DNA of 64,000 bases from Symbiodinium natans (lineage: Eukaryota; Sar; Dinophyceae; Suessiales; Symbiodiniaceae), in contig CAJNDS010002429.1 in the NCBI GenBank assembly GCA_905221605.1, forward strand, positions 62,001 through 126,000. Reading direction: 5' to 3'. The position numbers were made by a program, and so were the translations under genes. Positions 21,801-33,100 of this stretch are shown here, one piece after another; position 1 is the first letter of the stretch; each line of letters begins with the position of its first letter. The notes beneath the pieces are model-generated. The model was not told the origin of the DNA. It saw only the letters and a list, made by a program, of their open reading frames with translations, and did not search any database.

Positions 21801-22990
21801 GCTCAAGTGATTCGGCAGAGATGCTCTGCCATCAATTTGGTCCTGCTTTCAGCTTTCACTGGCTATTGGAGCCACCCCTGCACAACATGGCCAAGTAGCT
21901 GCAACAAACTCCGGCCGTGTGCCTCCGCCGGTGATTCTTACGGCTCCACCTTGGCTACGTAGGAAAACAATCAGTGTCGTCGCATGATGATGAGAACTGT
22001 TCTAACGCGCATGCATCCACAACCCCGTGGCTTTAAACATGGCACTGGCGATTTCTGGCTGATCCTGATCTCCTCGAATGTAAGCCTCCCGATAGTGTCA
22101 GCTTTGGCCTATGGTGGCTGCCACTGCTGCTACATTTGGCAAGCCTCGATCGGATCTTTCTGGAAGGACATGACGACCTAACACACTGCATCACAGGAGC
22201 CGCCCTTGCACCGCAAATTGCCATGGGGCTAAGTTATGCACACTACGCGGATGGCTCCAAACACCTGCAAAAGGGACAGGATTGCACACAATCGTAGGAT
22301 CGTGCTAGATGGCCGCAGGGTCCAAGTCAGCCAGGTCACAGTTTTTCACCAACTGACAGCTGGGCCTCCGCAACACTACTCGACTAGTGTGCTTGAGCGT
22401 GGGTCGCATGCTGCAGGCACTGCCTGAAAAGGCAGGCATGATGGCATCATGAGTTGCGTCAGGCAGAGGCGACTGCGAGTTTATGCTGTGGCGTACAATT
22501 GCCCGGTAATTAACATCATGTGATTGTAGCGCAAGCATGGCCTGTACTCCTCGAAGTAGGAGTGCATGGAGGGGTTGGGCTCAACGCAAAGTCCGCCTAG
22601 AGGCAAGGATGGAAACGCACAACTGCCGTGAAAGAGCCAAAGCCCCCAGACTGTAATTGCAATAGCATATTCAATACTACGTATAGGAATATACAGTACT
22701 TTCACTGGAGGTCTGGGATGTTAAACGTGCATGATTTTTTACTTATGAAAGATTCTTGGCAGCATCAGTATCATCAATATGTCCAACGATATGCTTTCAA
22801 AGTCAGATCATGATCTGTATGTGCAGAATTTTGTGAACCCCCTATGAACTCAGCTTCTTTGATGCCTTCGTGTGTTTTCATTGACATGTCCAGTTGTCTT
22901 CTGTTGTCTTCAAGCCCCTCTCCGCTCAAAAAGGTCCTACAGGGACCAAGGGAGCCACGGTCCCAAACCCGTGGGTCACATGCAATGGAC
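18826..22990. other. Gene-poor stretch
   Basis: I see no gene with supporting domains. A run of 17 C is at 20841-20857. The only protein-like segment is the minus-strand frame at 21206-21529, listed separately. A plus-strand frame at 19326-19883 (185 codons) is long, but I found no motif in it. Confidence 0.4.
21206..21529 (-). CDS. Possible membrane-protein exon, uncertain
   Basis: An open minus-strand frame of about 107 codons contains a plausible transmembrane helix (VIYISLLVFQLLIAIA) followed by a basic segment (MPKLRRREGKVLRG) and a stop at 21206. It opens with GTG rather than ATG, so if real it is probably the 3' exon of a longer gene. No family is recognised. Confidence 0.25.
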   Translation of the reverse strand: MSKAGVAGVVHQRMRYNAVFVASHVIYISLLVFQLLIAIASQPVVHETSWHFAPLQSKAQKATGPSMPKLRRREGKVLRGSIVLDMIRHVPSRGLAGKRHLTVELET

Positions 22991-23053
22991 AGCTGCGGTG
23001 CTAAATGATGGGGGTGAGGGTGGACTGAGTGCACGGACTCAGTCCAGACTGCC

Positions 23054-26000
23054 ATGCAAGCCAATGCTCGCGATGGGGGTGGGAACGCCCGTGCAAGAAC
23101 CACCAGCAAACGCAGCATAATGCGTACCATCAGACTTTTTTTGCTACAAGGTTGGGCATGGTATAAGGGCAATCTTATCTCAGACGTTGGTCGCCTGGCT
23201 GCTTTTTTCCCTTGGCAAGACATCACTACTGTCAAAGACAAAATGAATGCTTGCAGAAATTGGTGGTTTGAGCGAGATCAGTTTTTTCATTTGAGAAGGC
23301 AAGATGGAGTTGTACACTTGCAACAGCCTGGGCAGCACTTGCCGCAGCGACGCGAGTCCATTGCGGTACTGAATCAGCTCAGCTTGTTAACGTACAACTG
23401 TCAGTCGCTGGGGGCTGGCAGTGTCCGACTCCAGGAACTTGCCGAAGACATGCACGCGCTGGGAGTCACGATGGCTGCATTGCAAGGCACGAGGTGGAAG
23501 TCTGGAGATCCGCGCAGTGAGTGGACTGTATTCAACCGTGATGGTCATGCTAGATTTTCTTGTTTCTCCTGGGGCAAGCCTGTGAACAACAAGATGCTTG
23601 GAGTGCAGCTGCTCGTCAGCCATCGACTGCTGCAGTCTGCTTGCGTTCACACTCGCTTTGATCCTCCTCGTAGCCTGCGTGGTCGCCTTGGAGGTCTCCG
23701 CATTACCAGCCGCACAAAGGGTGTAGAGATGGACGACCTGTTTGTGACTGCGTATGCGCCGCAAGAAAGTGACGATGAGCAGAGGCCACTCTTCTTCCAA
23801 GCGCTTATGGAAATCCTGCATTCGGTTCCAAAACGCACGCGTGTCTGGCTTCTGGGTGACTTCAATGGCCACGTGGGCCACAACTCACATAGCACAGCTG
23901 TGGGTCCTCAGGCTACAGATGAGACCAACAACAATGGACTGGCGCTGGTGCATGCTTGTGAGTCGGCTGGACTCTTGCTTGCGAACACATACAGTGGCTG
24001 GGGCCCCACGTGCTGGACCCCGGACGGACGCCACAGCCATTGCATTGATTTCATTGCTGTACCTCTTGAGTTTCGCGCGCGTGTGACGCGCTGCAGAGTC
24101 AACAAAGTCCTCGGCAAACGATGGCAGATGTCTCCGGTCCGTGATCACTGGCCGGTTGAGGTTGTTGTTGCCTTGCCGAAACCGTGGACCTTGTTAAAAA
24201 AACGCAGCACGCAGACTGTTCGCTGGAACAAACATGCCTTGCAGGTTGCTCTTGATGACGTGTCAGTCGGCAATAAATTTCTTCGTGAGTGTGAACAGGC
24301 TTTGCGTGATGTGCCTCGCAGCCTACCTGACCGTCCCAGCCGTGAAGAGGTGGAGCATCATTGGCAGCGTTTGCAGTCCGAGTTACACCAAGTTGCTGTC
24401 CGTCACTTCTCAATGCGCCCTTCCCAGAAGTCTTGCAAAATACTTCCCGAGACGTTTGATCTCTTGCAGCTTCGCACTGCCGAGCAGGTCAGTTTGCTTG
24501 ACCACGTTGAAAGCTTCATTGAAAGTTGGAGTGCCAACAATATCTGGCGGCCGCTTGCCTGGTTTTTCCGTTTGTTCAAGCTGTCGCTCAAATACTCCCG
24601 CCTTCAAGCTGCAGCTAAGTCTGCGGTTAAGCGCGATGAGAAAGCATGGCTCTGCAAGCTTGACTCAAAGCTTCAACGGGCAGTGGACATGCATGATTCA
24701 CGCGAAGCTTGGGCCGTCAGTCGGCAGCTAGCTGGACATGGACCGAGCAAGGTGTACGACCGTGTTGTCCCCGCCGCACGCTTGATCAGCAGAAGTCAAT
24801 GGAAGCAACACATGCGTGATGTTTGGAACGGCAGTGAAAACACTAATGCTGTTGTGTGCCCAGCTCAGATTTGTTCCGTGCACACGCAGCCTGCAATTGC
24901 CGGTGAGCGTGGTCGTGAGGCATTGCTGAAAGCGGCACAAACCCAGGCACGTGGACGCGCCACCCCTCAAGGCAGTCTCCCAGCTGAGCTCTGGCAGCTC
25001 CTGTTGCAGGTTCGACCCCTGTGTCCTGTCAGTGTGTCCTCTACTCCGGAAATTTGCATGGGGGTCTTTGAAAGCACGCAGCGTGTTGGTTGCAACCCTC
25101 AAGGTTGGTGCGATGGGGAGGGATGCCCACTGCCCAAGCCTGGTGGTGTTAGCGGTCCAAATGGGCAACGCATCATCAACCTGCTTGATCCTGCAAGCAA
25201 ACTGTTTTACAAAGCTTTGATGCAATTTGTGCCTGATCAGCCAGCCGATCACCAGTATGGCTATGCACCCAGCCGGTCCCGTCGTGATGCCATCCTGCAT
25301 GTTGAAGCTTGGCTCGACCGTCTCAGGGCGAATGGTTTGAGTTCCGCTGCTACGCTTTTCGACCTCACGAAAGCTTTCGATACATTGGCTCTCAGCTGCA
25401 TTGAAGATCTTCTCCACACTGAGCTGATGCCGGCGTCTGTGCGTGAGCTGCTTCTTGATCTGCATCGCCGCTTGCGCATCAGTTTGAAGCAAAATGACGG
25501 CGAGACCTTGCAGATGAAGCTTGAATCAGGTGTGTTGCAAGGCGGCGGAACTGGTCCGCGTATCTTTCGCATGGTCTACGACGCGTGCATTACACGTTGG
25601 CGAGACGCCACTCGTGACACCGACCTGATAGTTAGCTACAACGGTCACAGCCTTTCGCTCAGCGCTGCTGCTTATGCCGATGACCTTGTTCGCGTCCAAC
25701 GCGGTAGCACCTTGAAGCAACTTGAAGATCGCACACTTGCGTGCACGCATGCCTTGACTGTCGAGCTTGACCCCCGCAATTTGAAGTTGAATGCGAGGAA
25801 GGGTGAAACGCTGCTGTGTTGCAAAGGCAAGGGTGCTTACAATGCCGCGAAGCGTGCTTTCAGTGGCGAATGGAAAGGCTACCCCGTGAAGCTTTGTGTC
25901 AAATACCTTGGAGCACAGTTGCAAGCAAACGGTTCTTTGCAAGCTGAGTTGCAGAAGCGGATTGGTGCTGCAAGGTCCGGCTTTGCGCGCTTCTCGAAGT

Positions 26001-26638
26001 TGTTCAAGGGCAAAACCGTTCCCCGCAAAGTTCTGATCTTCAAAGCTGTGGTTAACGAAGCTCTGCTGGCTGCGTTGGAGGTTCGCCCGCTTGGTTACAG
26101 TGAGTGCCACACATTAGAGCGTGCGCGTGGACTGCTGCTCAGACGTTTGTTTGGCAGGCAAGGGTTCGGAGCTGTCGCTGGTGATGACAGACATGAGTCT
26201 GTCACGGTTGAATCGCTTAGGCGGCGCGCGCAGCTTTCCACTGTTGCCTCTGAGTTGACCGTGCGCAGGTTGATGTGGCTTCGCACCTCTTTGCTTGCTG
26301 AGATGCGTGGGCAAACGAGACTTGAGCTTGCTGCGTTGTTTGGTGCTTGCGATAAGCTAGCCGATGCTGTCGACCTGCGTTCCGGCCTTCCGACGCAGAA
26401 GGCCCCACGTTTCTTGCATATTCTCTTCAAGGACCTGTCTCGCGTTCTGCCTTCGTTTGCTGGCTTCAAAGCACACTGGAAGCAGGATTTCTTACGTGTA
26501 CCAGTTGACAGAATCCAGCAATTGCGCACTTGCACTGCTTCGGAATCCATTCTGCAACAGTTATGGCCCCTGCTGCTGCTGAACAAGTCGTTGCAGATGC
26601 AGAAACTCATCCTGGACCAGAGGAGTTGCAGCAGCTGA
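23054..26638 (+). CDS. LINE ORF: AP-endonuclease and reverse transcriptase
   Basis: This 1194-codon ORF encodes retrotransposition enzymes. The endonuclease domain lies at about residues 110-380: LTYNCQSLG, LQGTRW, AYAP, LLGDFNGHVG, CIDFIAVP and RDHWPVE match the metal- and DNA-binding motifs of AP-type nucleases. The reverse transcriptase lies at about residues 630-1000: TPQGSLPAELW, the GQRIINLLDP block, FDLTKAFD (motif A, catalytic Asp), GVLQGGGTGP (motif B) and AAYADDLV (motif C). A helical region of unknown role follows. ATG 23054 is the first in frame, but the first 100 residues are not conserved-looking, so the true start could be internal. It is uninterrupted over 3.6 kb, unlike the downstream parts. 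Confidence 0.92.
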   Translation: MQANARDGGGNARARTTSKRSIMRTIRLFLLQGWAWYKGNLISDVGRLAAFFPWQDITTVKDKMNACRNWWFERDQFFHLRRQDGVVHLQQPGQHLPQRRESIAVLNQLSLLTYNCQSLGAGSVRLQELAEDMHALGVTMAALQGTRWKSGDPRSEWTVFNRDGHARFSCFSWGKPVNNKMLGVQLLVSHRLLQSACVHTRFDPPRSLRGRLGGLRITSRTKGVEMDDLFVTAYAPQESDDEQRPLFFQALMEILHSVPKRTRVWLLGDFNGHVGHNSHSTAVGPQATDETNNNGLALVHACESAGLLLANTYSGWGPTCWTPDGRHSHCIDFIAVPLEFRARVTRCRVNKVLGKRWQMSPVRDHWPVEVVVALPKPWTLLKKRSTQTVRWNKHALQVALDDVSVGNKFLRECEQALRDVPRSLPDRPSREEVEHHWQRLQSELHQVAVRHFSMRPSQKSCKILPETFDLLQLRTAEQVSLLDHVESFIESWSANNIWRPLAWFFRLFKLSLKYSRLQAAAKSAVKRDEKAWLCKLDSKLQRAVDMHDSREAWAVSRQLAGHGPSKVYDRVVPAARLISRSQWKQHMRDVWNGSENTNAVVCPAQICSVHTQPAIAGERGREALLKAAQTQARGRATPQGSLPAELWQLLLQVRPLCPVSVSSTPEICMGVFESTQRVGCNPQGWCDGEGCPLPKPGGVSGPNGQRIINLLDPASKLFYKALMQFVPDQPADHQYGYAPSRSRRDAILHVEAWLDRLRANGLSSAATLFDLTKAFDTLALSCIEDLLHTELMPASVRELLLDLHRRLRISLKQNDGETLQMKLESGVLQGGGTGPRIFRMVYDACITRWRDATRDTDLIVSYNGHSLSLSAAAYADDLVRVQRGSTLKQLEDRTLACTHALTVELDPRNLKLNARKGETLLCCKGKGAYNAAKRAFSGEWKGYPVKLCVKYLGAQLQANGSLQAELQKRIGAARSGFARFSKLFKGKTVPRKVLIFKAVVNEALLAALEVRPLGYSECHTLERARGLLLRRLFGRQGFGAVAGDDRHESVTVESLRRRAQLSTVASELTVRRLMWLRTSLLAEMRGQTRLELAALFGACDKLADAVDLRSGLPTQKAPRFLHILFKDLSRVLPSFAGFKAHWKQDFLRVPVDRIQQLRTCTASESILQQLWPLLLLNKSLQMQKLILDQRSCSS

Positions 26639-27264
26639 TGTGTGACATTTGCGGTGATGGCCCTTGGAAGAACACAAGGGCCCTGAGAGGTCACAAGATC
26701 CGCAAGCATGGCTATCGCAACGCGGTTCAAACCACAACCTGCCCCATCTGTCATCGGGAGTTCACGTCCAAGAGTGCAGCACAGAGGCATGTCAAAAAGC
26801 AGTCGTGCGGGAAAGCTGTGCAGAATCATGGTCATGCAGGTGCAGTTGCAGGAATTAGGATTGCGGAAGCCGCAGCTCGTGCAGCCGCTCACGCTGCTGC
26901 GAAGACGAAGGCTCAAACCGCTTCTCAAACTCCACTTCGCAGGTACTTCGGCACGCATAGCCATGCCGGGGTTGGACTTTCTTCCGGCAGTCGCGAGCCC
27001 TGTCGCATCGCGGCCTTCGAAGCGCAGTCGACCAGAAGTCGGGCGCCCGAAGGGATCGGCGGAACAGCAGGTTCAAGTGCTCAGCCAACAGATGCAGCAG
27101 ATGTGTCAAATCTTAGCCAGTCACGATCACAGCCTTCGAGAGTTGGAAGCTTGGTCAACTCTGACTTGGTTGCTCGATCAGAACAGCGAGCTCGCGAAGC
27201 ATCTGATGGCTCACATGGATGCCTGGGCAGCCTCATCCAGATGGACCGGCCAGGCTCACCGTAG
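26573..27264 (+). CDS. LINE zinc-finger segment in an overlapping frame
   Basis: An ATG at 26573 opens a frame that overlaps the last 66 nt of the RT ORF by a -1 shift. It encodes CDICGDGPWKNTRALRGH followed by KIRKH, a C2H2 finger, then CPICHREFTSKSAAQRH followed by VKKQSC, a C2HC finger. Zinc fingers at this place usually bind nucleic acid during integration. After about 26950 the coding signal moves to another frame (EVGRPKGSAEQQVQVLSQQM, then HDHSLRELEAWSTLTWLL), so only the 5' part of this frame is likely meaningful. Confidence 0.65.
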
Positions 27265-27563
27265 GAGCAGCTCTGGCGAAATGGGTGCTAGACAGTCCTG
27301 AGCGGCGTGCTGCTTGTCCCCAGTTTGCGGTTGCTCATGACAAGATTGCGTCGATTGATGAGATGAAGTCGAGCATTCAGCTCGCTTTCGTGAAGCCAAT
27401 CAAGGACGGGCGAATCCTTCTCAAAATCAGGCCCCACCTGCAGATGCGGGACGCATGGACAGAAGTCAGCGCAGTGCTGTCTGCAGAGGATTTCGCTGAG
27501 ACAAAGGACACGGCGGCACCTCCTGGGCCAATCATTCGCAGTCTCACAAAGGGTGACAAGTAG
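26950..27563 (+). pseudogene. Frame-broken C-terminal part of the LINE
   Basis: Protein-like sequence continues but switches frame. A frame in register with the RT ORF carries a coiled-coil-like stretch (about 27040-27235); a third frame from about 27219 carries HPDGPARLTVGAALAKWVL and a conserved-looking tail ending at the stop at 27563. I take these as one ancestral reading frame broken by small indels. Programmed frameshifting is an alternative that I cannot exclude. Confidence 0.55.
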
Positions 27564-27605
27564 CCATGACGCCAATTTTTTGCATTTTGTCTTGCACATA
27601 AGTGC

Positions 27606-27673
27606 TCAAGCTTGCAGTGCTTGAAGAGGGGAAATGTGCCCCCCTCGGAGCCTAACCCCTTTTTTGCAAAGGG
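27606..27673 (+). other. Three consecutive short hairpins after the LINE ORFs
   Basis: Three perfect 6-bp stems follow one another: TCAAGC/GCTTGA (27606-27624), GAGGGG/CCCCTC (27626-27646) and CCCTTT/AAAGGG (27657-27673), with loops of 7, 9 and 5 nt. Their place 40 bp after the last ORF suggests a 3' UTR structure, possibly one recognised by the element's reverse transcriptase. This role is inference. Confidence 0.5.
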
Positions 27674-28179
27674 TCGCAGGGCCAGCTTTTGAGGGAATTG
27701 TTGCCCAAGCCGCTGTACCACACACCAGCTTCAAGCTCGTGTGCGCAGTCCTAGTACGTGGTTACACAACAGCGGGATGTAGATATGCAAACGCTGAAAC
27801 TTCACCGCTATGTGGTTGCAATGCAAAAAATGCAAATCTGTTGTCTTCTGTTTCTTCTGGTTTCGAGTCCCTGTCTACGAATTCTATAAGATATGCTATG
27901 AGTTTACACAGAGTGATCGCGGAGCGGCCAGCGGGCGGCCAACCTGGTCCTCACATCGTCTCTTCCGATCGCGTGAGGCTGCTGGTATGGCTAGCTATAG
28001 AACGGCTAGAATGGGAGGAGATGAGACCTTCTGCGGGACATATATTGACATACCTGGAGGGAAATACAAGCCCCCATCCCCATGCGAAGCCCTTTCATCT
28101 CTTTCATTCCGTGAATTATCCGCCGACCCCAGCAACAGCGGGGCGGCGTCAGTGAAGACCCTCTGTTTGTTTCCCCCCG

Positions 28180-28708
28180 CCACACCCCACCGATTAGAAA
28201 CCCACCCCTCCCCCAACCCCTCCCCCCCAAACCCCCCACCCCCCCCCTGCCCTACCCCACCCGCTGCCGATCCCCCCCTCCGCCTAAACCCTCCCTCGGA
28301 TGAGGCAATGATTTAAAGGCTCCAGCACACGCCCGCCCTCTCCCGCCCCCCAGTCCCCCCCCGACACCCCGCCTCCCCTTCTCACCCCCCCACACCCCTC
28401 ACCCCCTAAACCCCGTCCTCGCCCCCCCCCCCCCACATTCCAACCGCTTGCCGACGCCCCCCCCCCTCACCCCACCTCCCCATGCCCCCCGCCCCCCCTG
28501 CCCTACCCTACCTGCTGCCGACCCCCCCCTCCGCCTATACCCTCCCTTGCCGATGAGGCAATGATTTAAAGGCTCCAGTCCACGCCCACCCTCCCTTCCC
28601 GCCCCCTCCCCCACCCCCCCGTACCCCTCCCCACACCCCGCCTCCCCTTCTCACCCCCTAACCCCTCCTCGCCCTTCCCCCACATTCCCACCCTCTTACA
28701 CTGCCCCC
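28180..28708. repeat. C-rich tandem repeat, period about 253 bp
   Basis: The sequence is almost pure pyrimidine with long C-runs. The segment GATGAGGCAATGATTTAAA occurs at about 28299 and again at about 28552, with matching flanks, giving two copies of a unit of about 253 bp. The second copy runs into the assembly gap. Confidence 0.85.
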
Positions 28709-28808
28709 NNNNNNNNNNNNNNNNNNNNNNNNNNNNNNNNNNNNNNNNNNNNNNNNNNNNNNNNNNNNNNNNNNNNNNNNNNNNNNNNNNNNNNNNNNNN
28801 NNNNNNNN
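28709..28808. other. Assembly gap (100 N)
   Basis: Exactly 100 N, the usual placeholder for a gap of unknown size. It lies between a C-rich tandem repeat and a TTTAGGG-like repeat, so the true sequence is probably more repeat. Confidence 0.99.
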
Positions 28809-29340
28809 TTTTTTTTGGCATCTGGGGTTTAGGGTTTCAGGGCAAGACATTTTGGGCTTACAGTGGAGGGTTTAGGGTTTGGGGCTTGAGGGTAGAGACC
28901 TTTTGAGGTTTTTTGGGATTTGGGGTTTAGGGTTTAAGGGTAAGACCTTTTGGGCTCACAGTGGAGGGTTTCGGGATCTTTTCGGCTTTTTGGGATTCAC
29001 AGTGGAAGGTTTAGGGATCTTCTGGGCTTTTTTGGGATTTGGGGTTGAGGGTTTAAGGGAAGGGTTTGGGGTTGAGGCTGTAAGGTGAAAGGACTTTTGG
29101 GCTTTTTCTATGGGATTTAAGGTTTAAGGGGGGGGTGCACTGTGGGACTGCTTTGTCATTCAGGGTACACATGGGGTTTGGGGTTTCAGGCTCCAGATGT
29201 TTTGTGTTTTTTCTGGGGACGTGCTTGACGCTGTGGGGTTGAGATTTTAAGGGTGCACGACTCTTGGGCTTGCTTCAGGTTTCGGGGTTTCGGATTTCAG
29301 GGTGCACGACTGTTCGGCTTGCTGGAGGCGTTCGGGTTTA
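28809..29340 (+). repeat. Degenerate TTTAGGG-like repeats with a longer period
   Basis: GGGTTTAGGGTTT units and variants recur through the tract, interleaved with a longer unit containing CTTTTGGGCT and CACAGTGGAGGGTTT. The repeats become more diverged to the right. The orientation is the same as at 1307-1372 and opposite to 46318-46458. Confidence 0.75.
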
Positions 29341-29369
29341 AGGACAAGTTTGGCCACATCTTAGAAAAC

Positions 29370-29600
29370 CCGCGAAACGCTGTAAATACCGGTCTTTTCC
29401 TCTGTTCTGAGAACACGTCTGCGCAAAGTAGGCCCTGTAATTGACCGTTTTTGAAGCCCGAAAACACTGTAAATACCGATGTTTTCCTCCTGCGCCTAAA
29501 GTAGTTGAAAGTAGTTTGCGGGACTTTTTACACGTCCATTTTTCGTGTCCGTAAACGGACAAAGCCAGGAAACACTGTAAATACCGAGGTTTTCGTCTCT
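29370..29600. repeat. Three-copy repeat containing CTGTAAATACCG
   Basis: The core CTGTAAATACCG with flanks GAAAC upstream and GTTTTC (or CTTTTC) downstream occurs at about 29380, 29467 and 29575, that is, at spacings of 87 and 108 bp. The copies differ at several positions. Confidence 0.85.
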
Positions 29601-29651
29601 TAACACGAAAATTGCACGCCACAAAACCCCTGCGATCAATTACGTGACGCC

Positions 29652-29976
<325 letters not shown>

Positions 29977-30129
29977 TTGTTGTGATAGTCGTGGCAGTAG
30001 ATGTGGTGGTGGTGATGGTGGTATCAATTAGTGCAATAGCAGCAGTCGTCGTCGCAATAGCTCGTAGCAGAAAAAAGGCAGTTCTCAGGTTTAGTAGTAG
30101 TCATCGTAGTAGCAATCGTCGTACTCGCA

Positions 30130-33100
30130 CCAGCAGTACTAGCAGAGTTTTTTAAACCGTGCAAGTCATGCTTGCAACCATGTTGCACCATCAATGGGCA
30201 TTGCTGAAAAACCCATCTGACTTGACTTTTCCACACCACTCATACCAGCACTGTGGGGGGTGGGGGGGGGGGGGTGGTGGTCTATCGTTGTCCTCATCTC
30301 TCTGTTGTTAGCTGCTTTACTTGAAAACAGGTGCGTACTGGTTGAGGCTTGCTTCTTAACCCTTCAACAACATAGCGTGTAGTTTAAACAACTGAGCATC
30401 TCTTTTCCAGTACCTTGTTAACGTGCTACAATGCCACCAAGTCCTTTCGCCCCATTGACCCTGGACTGTAGATGCACATGCTCGTTTCTTCTGCACCCCG
30501 CAGACAAACCATTGCAAACGTCAAAAACCATAGACCTCATCATACCCAGCCCTTTGCATCAGAACTTGTGCAAATGCCGCAAGGTTTGAGCACACGGACA
30601 CTCTGTGCTTGTGACTGCGCCTCCACGCCTTGCTCAAAAAACTCGAGGGGACCACTTCAAACACGCACAGACGGTCAATAGCCCAAGCATCAAGATCTTC
30701 TGGGAATCATACCTCCTACAACAACATTTGTGTTTCAGTTAAACGAATGTCTGCCGTCTGCATCGGGAACCGTGAGTAGTATCGTTAGCTAAACTCTCTC
30801 GCTTGTAGAAACAGTAATGTCTTGCGTGCAAATATGCCAAATGCAGCGCCATCATCACGAGTCTCGCGCTTTGTGGGATCCCATGCATCATGAGCACCCT
30901 AGTAGATGTGTCCGCTCTTCCGGCTCTTGGCTGGAAAGCAGAAGCTGAGCAGCCTGCGCACTCCCAAATAAACCAAGCGCCAAACAGCCGGATGACCGAT
31001 GATGTCAGCCACCCGCTCTCTCACTCTCTCTTCCAGGGAGAAAAGACGCCCTATGAAGCCTCGTACATCCAAGCTCGAGCCCGAGAAGAAGTTTTTGTAA
31101 ACGAACCAGTCCTGCCTTAGCTTCCAGGCTCAGCACAAATTCGAAACATGTCGAACACCTAACAGATGATGGGGACATGTCTCACAAGCTTCCTGTGACA
31201 GCACCACTCGCCCAGCTGGACCTTTCTGGTTGTACCGTCAAGCCTCCCTGTTGGACTATCATGATGAATGAGTGGTGATGCCTTCCTGGGTGCCTCTAGG
31301 ATACTGCCACTGCGATGCATCACTCAGTGCACCTGCATCATCGATCATCCCGTGGCAATCTATCCTCAGCCGAAGGAGAAGCTGAGAAGCTGCTACAGAC
31401 ATGTGCAGGGCTTTGCTGAAGAAGCGGCGATGGGAGGTGCACATTCATGAGGGCCTGTGCGCTGCCATGCATTACATGTACTGCATGGCACTATAGCCTC
31501 ACTCAAGGTCATTCCCGGCGGTCTTTAAGTTGCACATTCTGCAAGTCCGCTCATCAAGGTGCCACACACATGCTCCAGCCTGGCCTCAGGGCTCACTGCC
31601 TCCCGCGCGGCAGATCCACGTCATGAGCTCAAATTTAGCGACTGCTATACACTTCAGAATGGCACCACCGGGCACATGCTCTTACATGCTCTACTTGCAG
31701 CTCTGGGACAGCTCCGCAGAGGTGCGTGCCGCACCTTGACCACATTTGCTCGCATGTCACTGATGGACTTCTTGCTTTGCACGCAGGCGTTCCCACATGC
31801 GCAGTGTCGTCTTCTGGCCAACGACCAATGTGGAACTTCCATTTCAGAGCAAAACATGTGCCGAAAACTCCTCATTAAACACGCTGTCTTTGTCTCAAGT
31901 CAGAATCAGCTCTTTGCGATGAGGAAGGCAGGCGTTTCTGCAGGGCCCAAACCCTCCCACAGCTGTACCCTTCTTTGTTGTATCTTCCGGCATGCTGCCA
32001 AACGGGGTGCCAAGCCTGAGCAACTAGAGGATTTCAGAGCCCAGTCTCAGTTTGCTCATCTCTTGCCAAAAAATGATCAAGAAGCGTTGGGGTTGGGGGA
32101 CCATAAACGAAAACAAAACCACGAGATAAGGCTCGGGAATGTTGTGAGGGTTGTCACGGGTTCTCGCCTCGGTGCAACAGGGTCGACATCGCGCTCTCTC
32201 GGCCCATGCTAGGCCCCGCTACTTCGCAGATTCTTCACATCGCCTACATTTTGTCTACATTGCATTCATTTCCAATTTGAGAGATGCCCATTTCAATCCT
32301 AATTGAGCGGGGAGGGGGCGCAATGTTTTAACCAACCCATGCCAGCCACAGATTTCCGAGACGAATCAGGGGGAGCTTGTTTAGTTGGTGTGTCCACCGG
32401 GAAGGTTTGTCGTTGCGCACTGTCTTGTCGATGCTTATCAAATGCAAGTATCCCCATGTACTCCCTATAATGCCAAGACACCACAAGAGGCAGCCACTCT
32501 TCATGCAGCTAGGCTACCATGCAGCCTCACTCACGGCATCTCGCCAGGCAGCATGAAGGGAGCGACAGCCATGCTCTCCTGACATTGCTCTTTCTGCGGC
32601 CAGACCCATGTCAATCTCAATCCCTAGGCGCCGATACGTCCAAACACCTCCCTGACATGTGGAAGTTCGTTCTGAAGTTTGTGATTCTGTGGCGACATTT
32701 TCAAAGGTCACGTCACGCATGCAGCACATCCCTTAAGAGATGTGCCACCTTCATGTGAGACGGTCTGAGCAAGAGAAAACGCATTGCAATTGTCTGAACA
32801 AGAGCGGCCTCCCTCCTTTGCGGACAAAACGACATTGGCGGTTGAGATTGTCGGATAGGAGGAAGGCAAACCAGCAGTGCTGGTGCAGTTCAAAAGGAAA
32901 GATGAAAAAAAAAGAAAAAAACGCCAGGCATCCTGCAAGACACGAAGCATATTGAAGCAGCAAGGAGCAGCTATGCCGATGTCACAGCGGAAGCCTTTCA
33001 AGCTAACGTGGGTTATCCTAAGCGTGATGCGTCATTCGCATGCTTCGCTTCCCACAGCCACTACGGTGTAGTGGCTTAGCATGCGCACAAGGAAGGCCTG

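Larger units (their letters stand above)
22990..27680 (+). mobile_element. Non-LTR retrotransposon (LINE), AP-endonuclease type
   Basis: The element carries an AP-like endonuclease and reverse transcriptase in one long ORF, then a C2H2-type zinc-finger segment and a downstream segment in other frames. It is the only recognised gene set on the plus strand, opposite to all host genes. The long ORF is intact and keeps its YADD box. The downstream parts need at least two frame changes, so the copy is either decayed or uses frameshifting. The 5' end, 3' end and target-site duplications are not resolved; I take the start just before the ORF and the end after three small hairpins at 27606-27673. No poly-A tail is evident. 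Confidence 0.85.
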
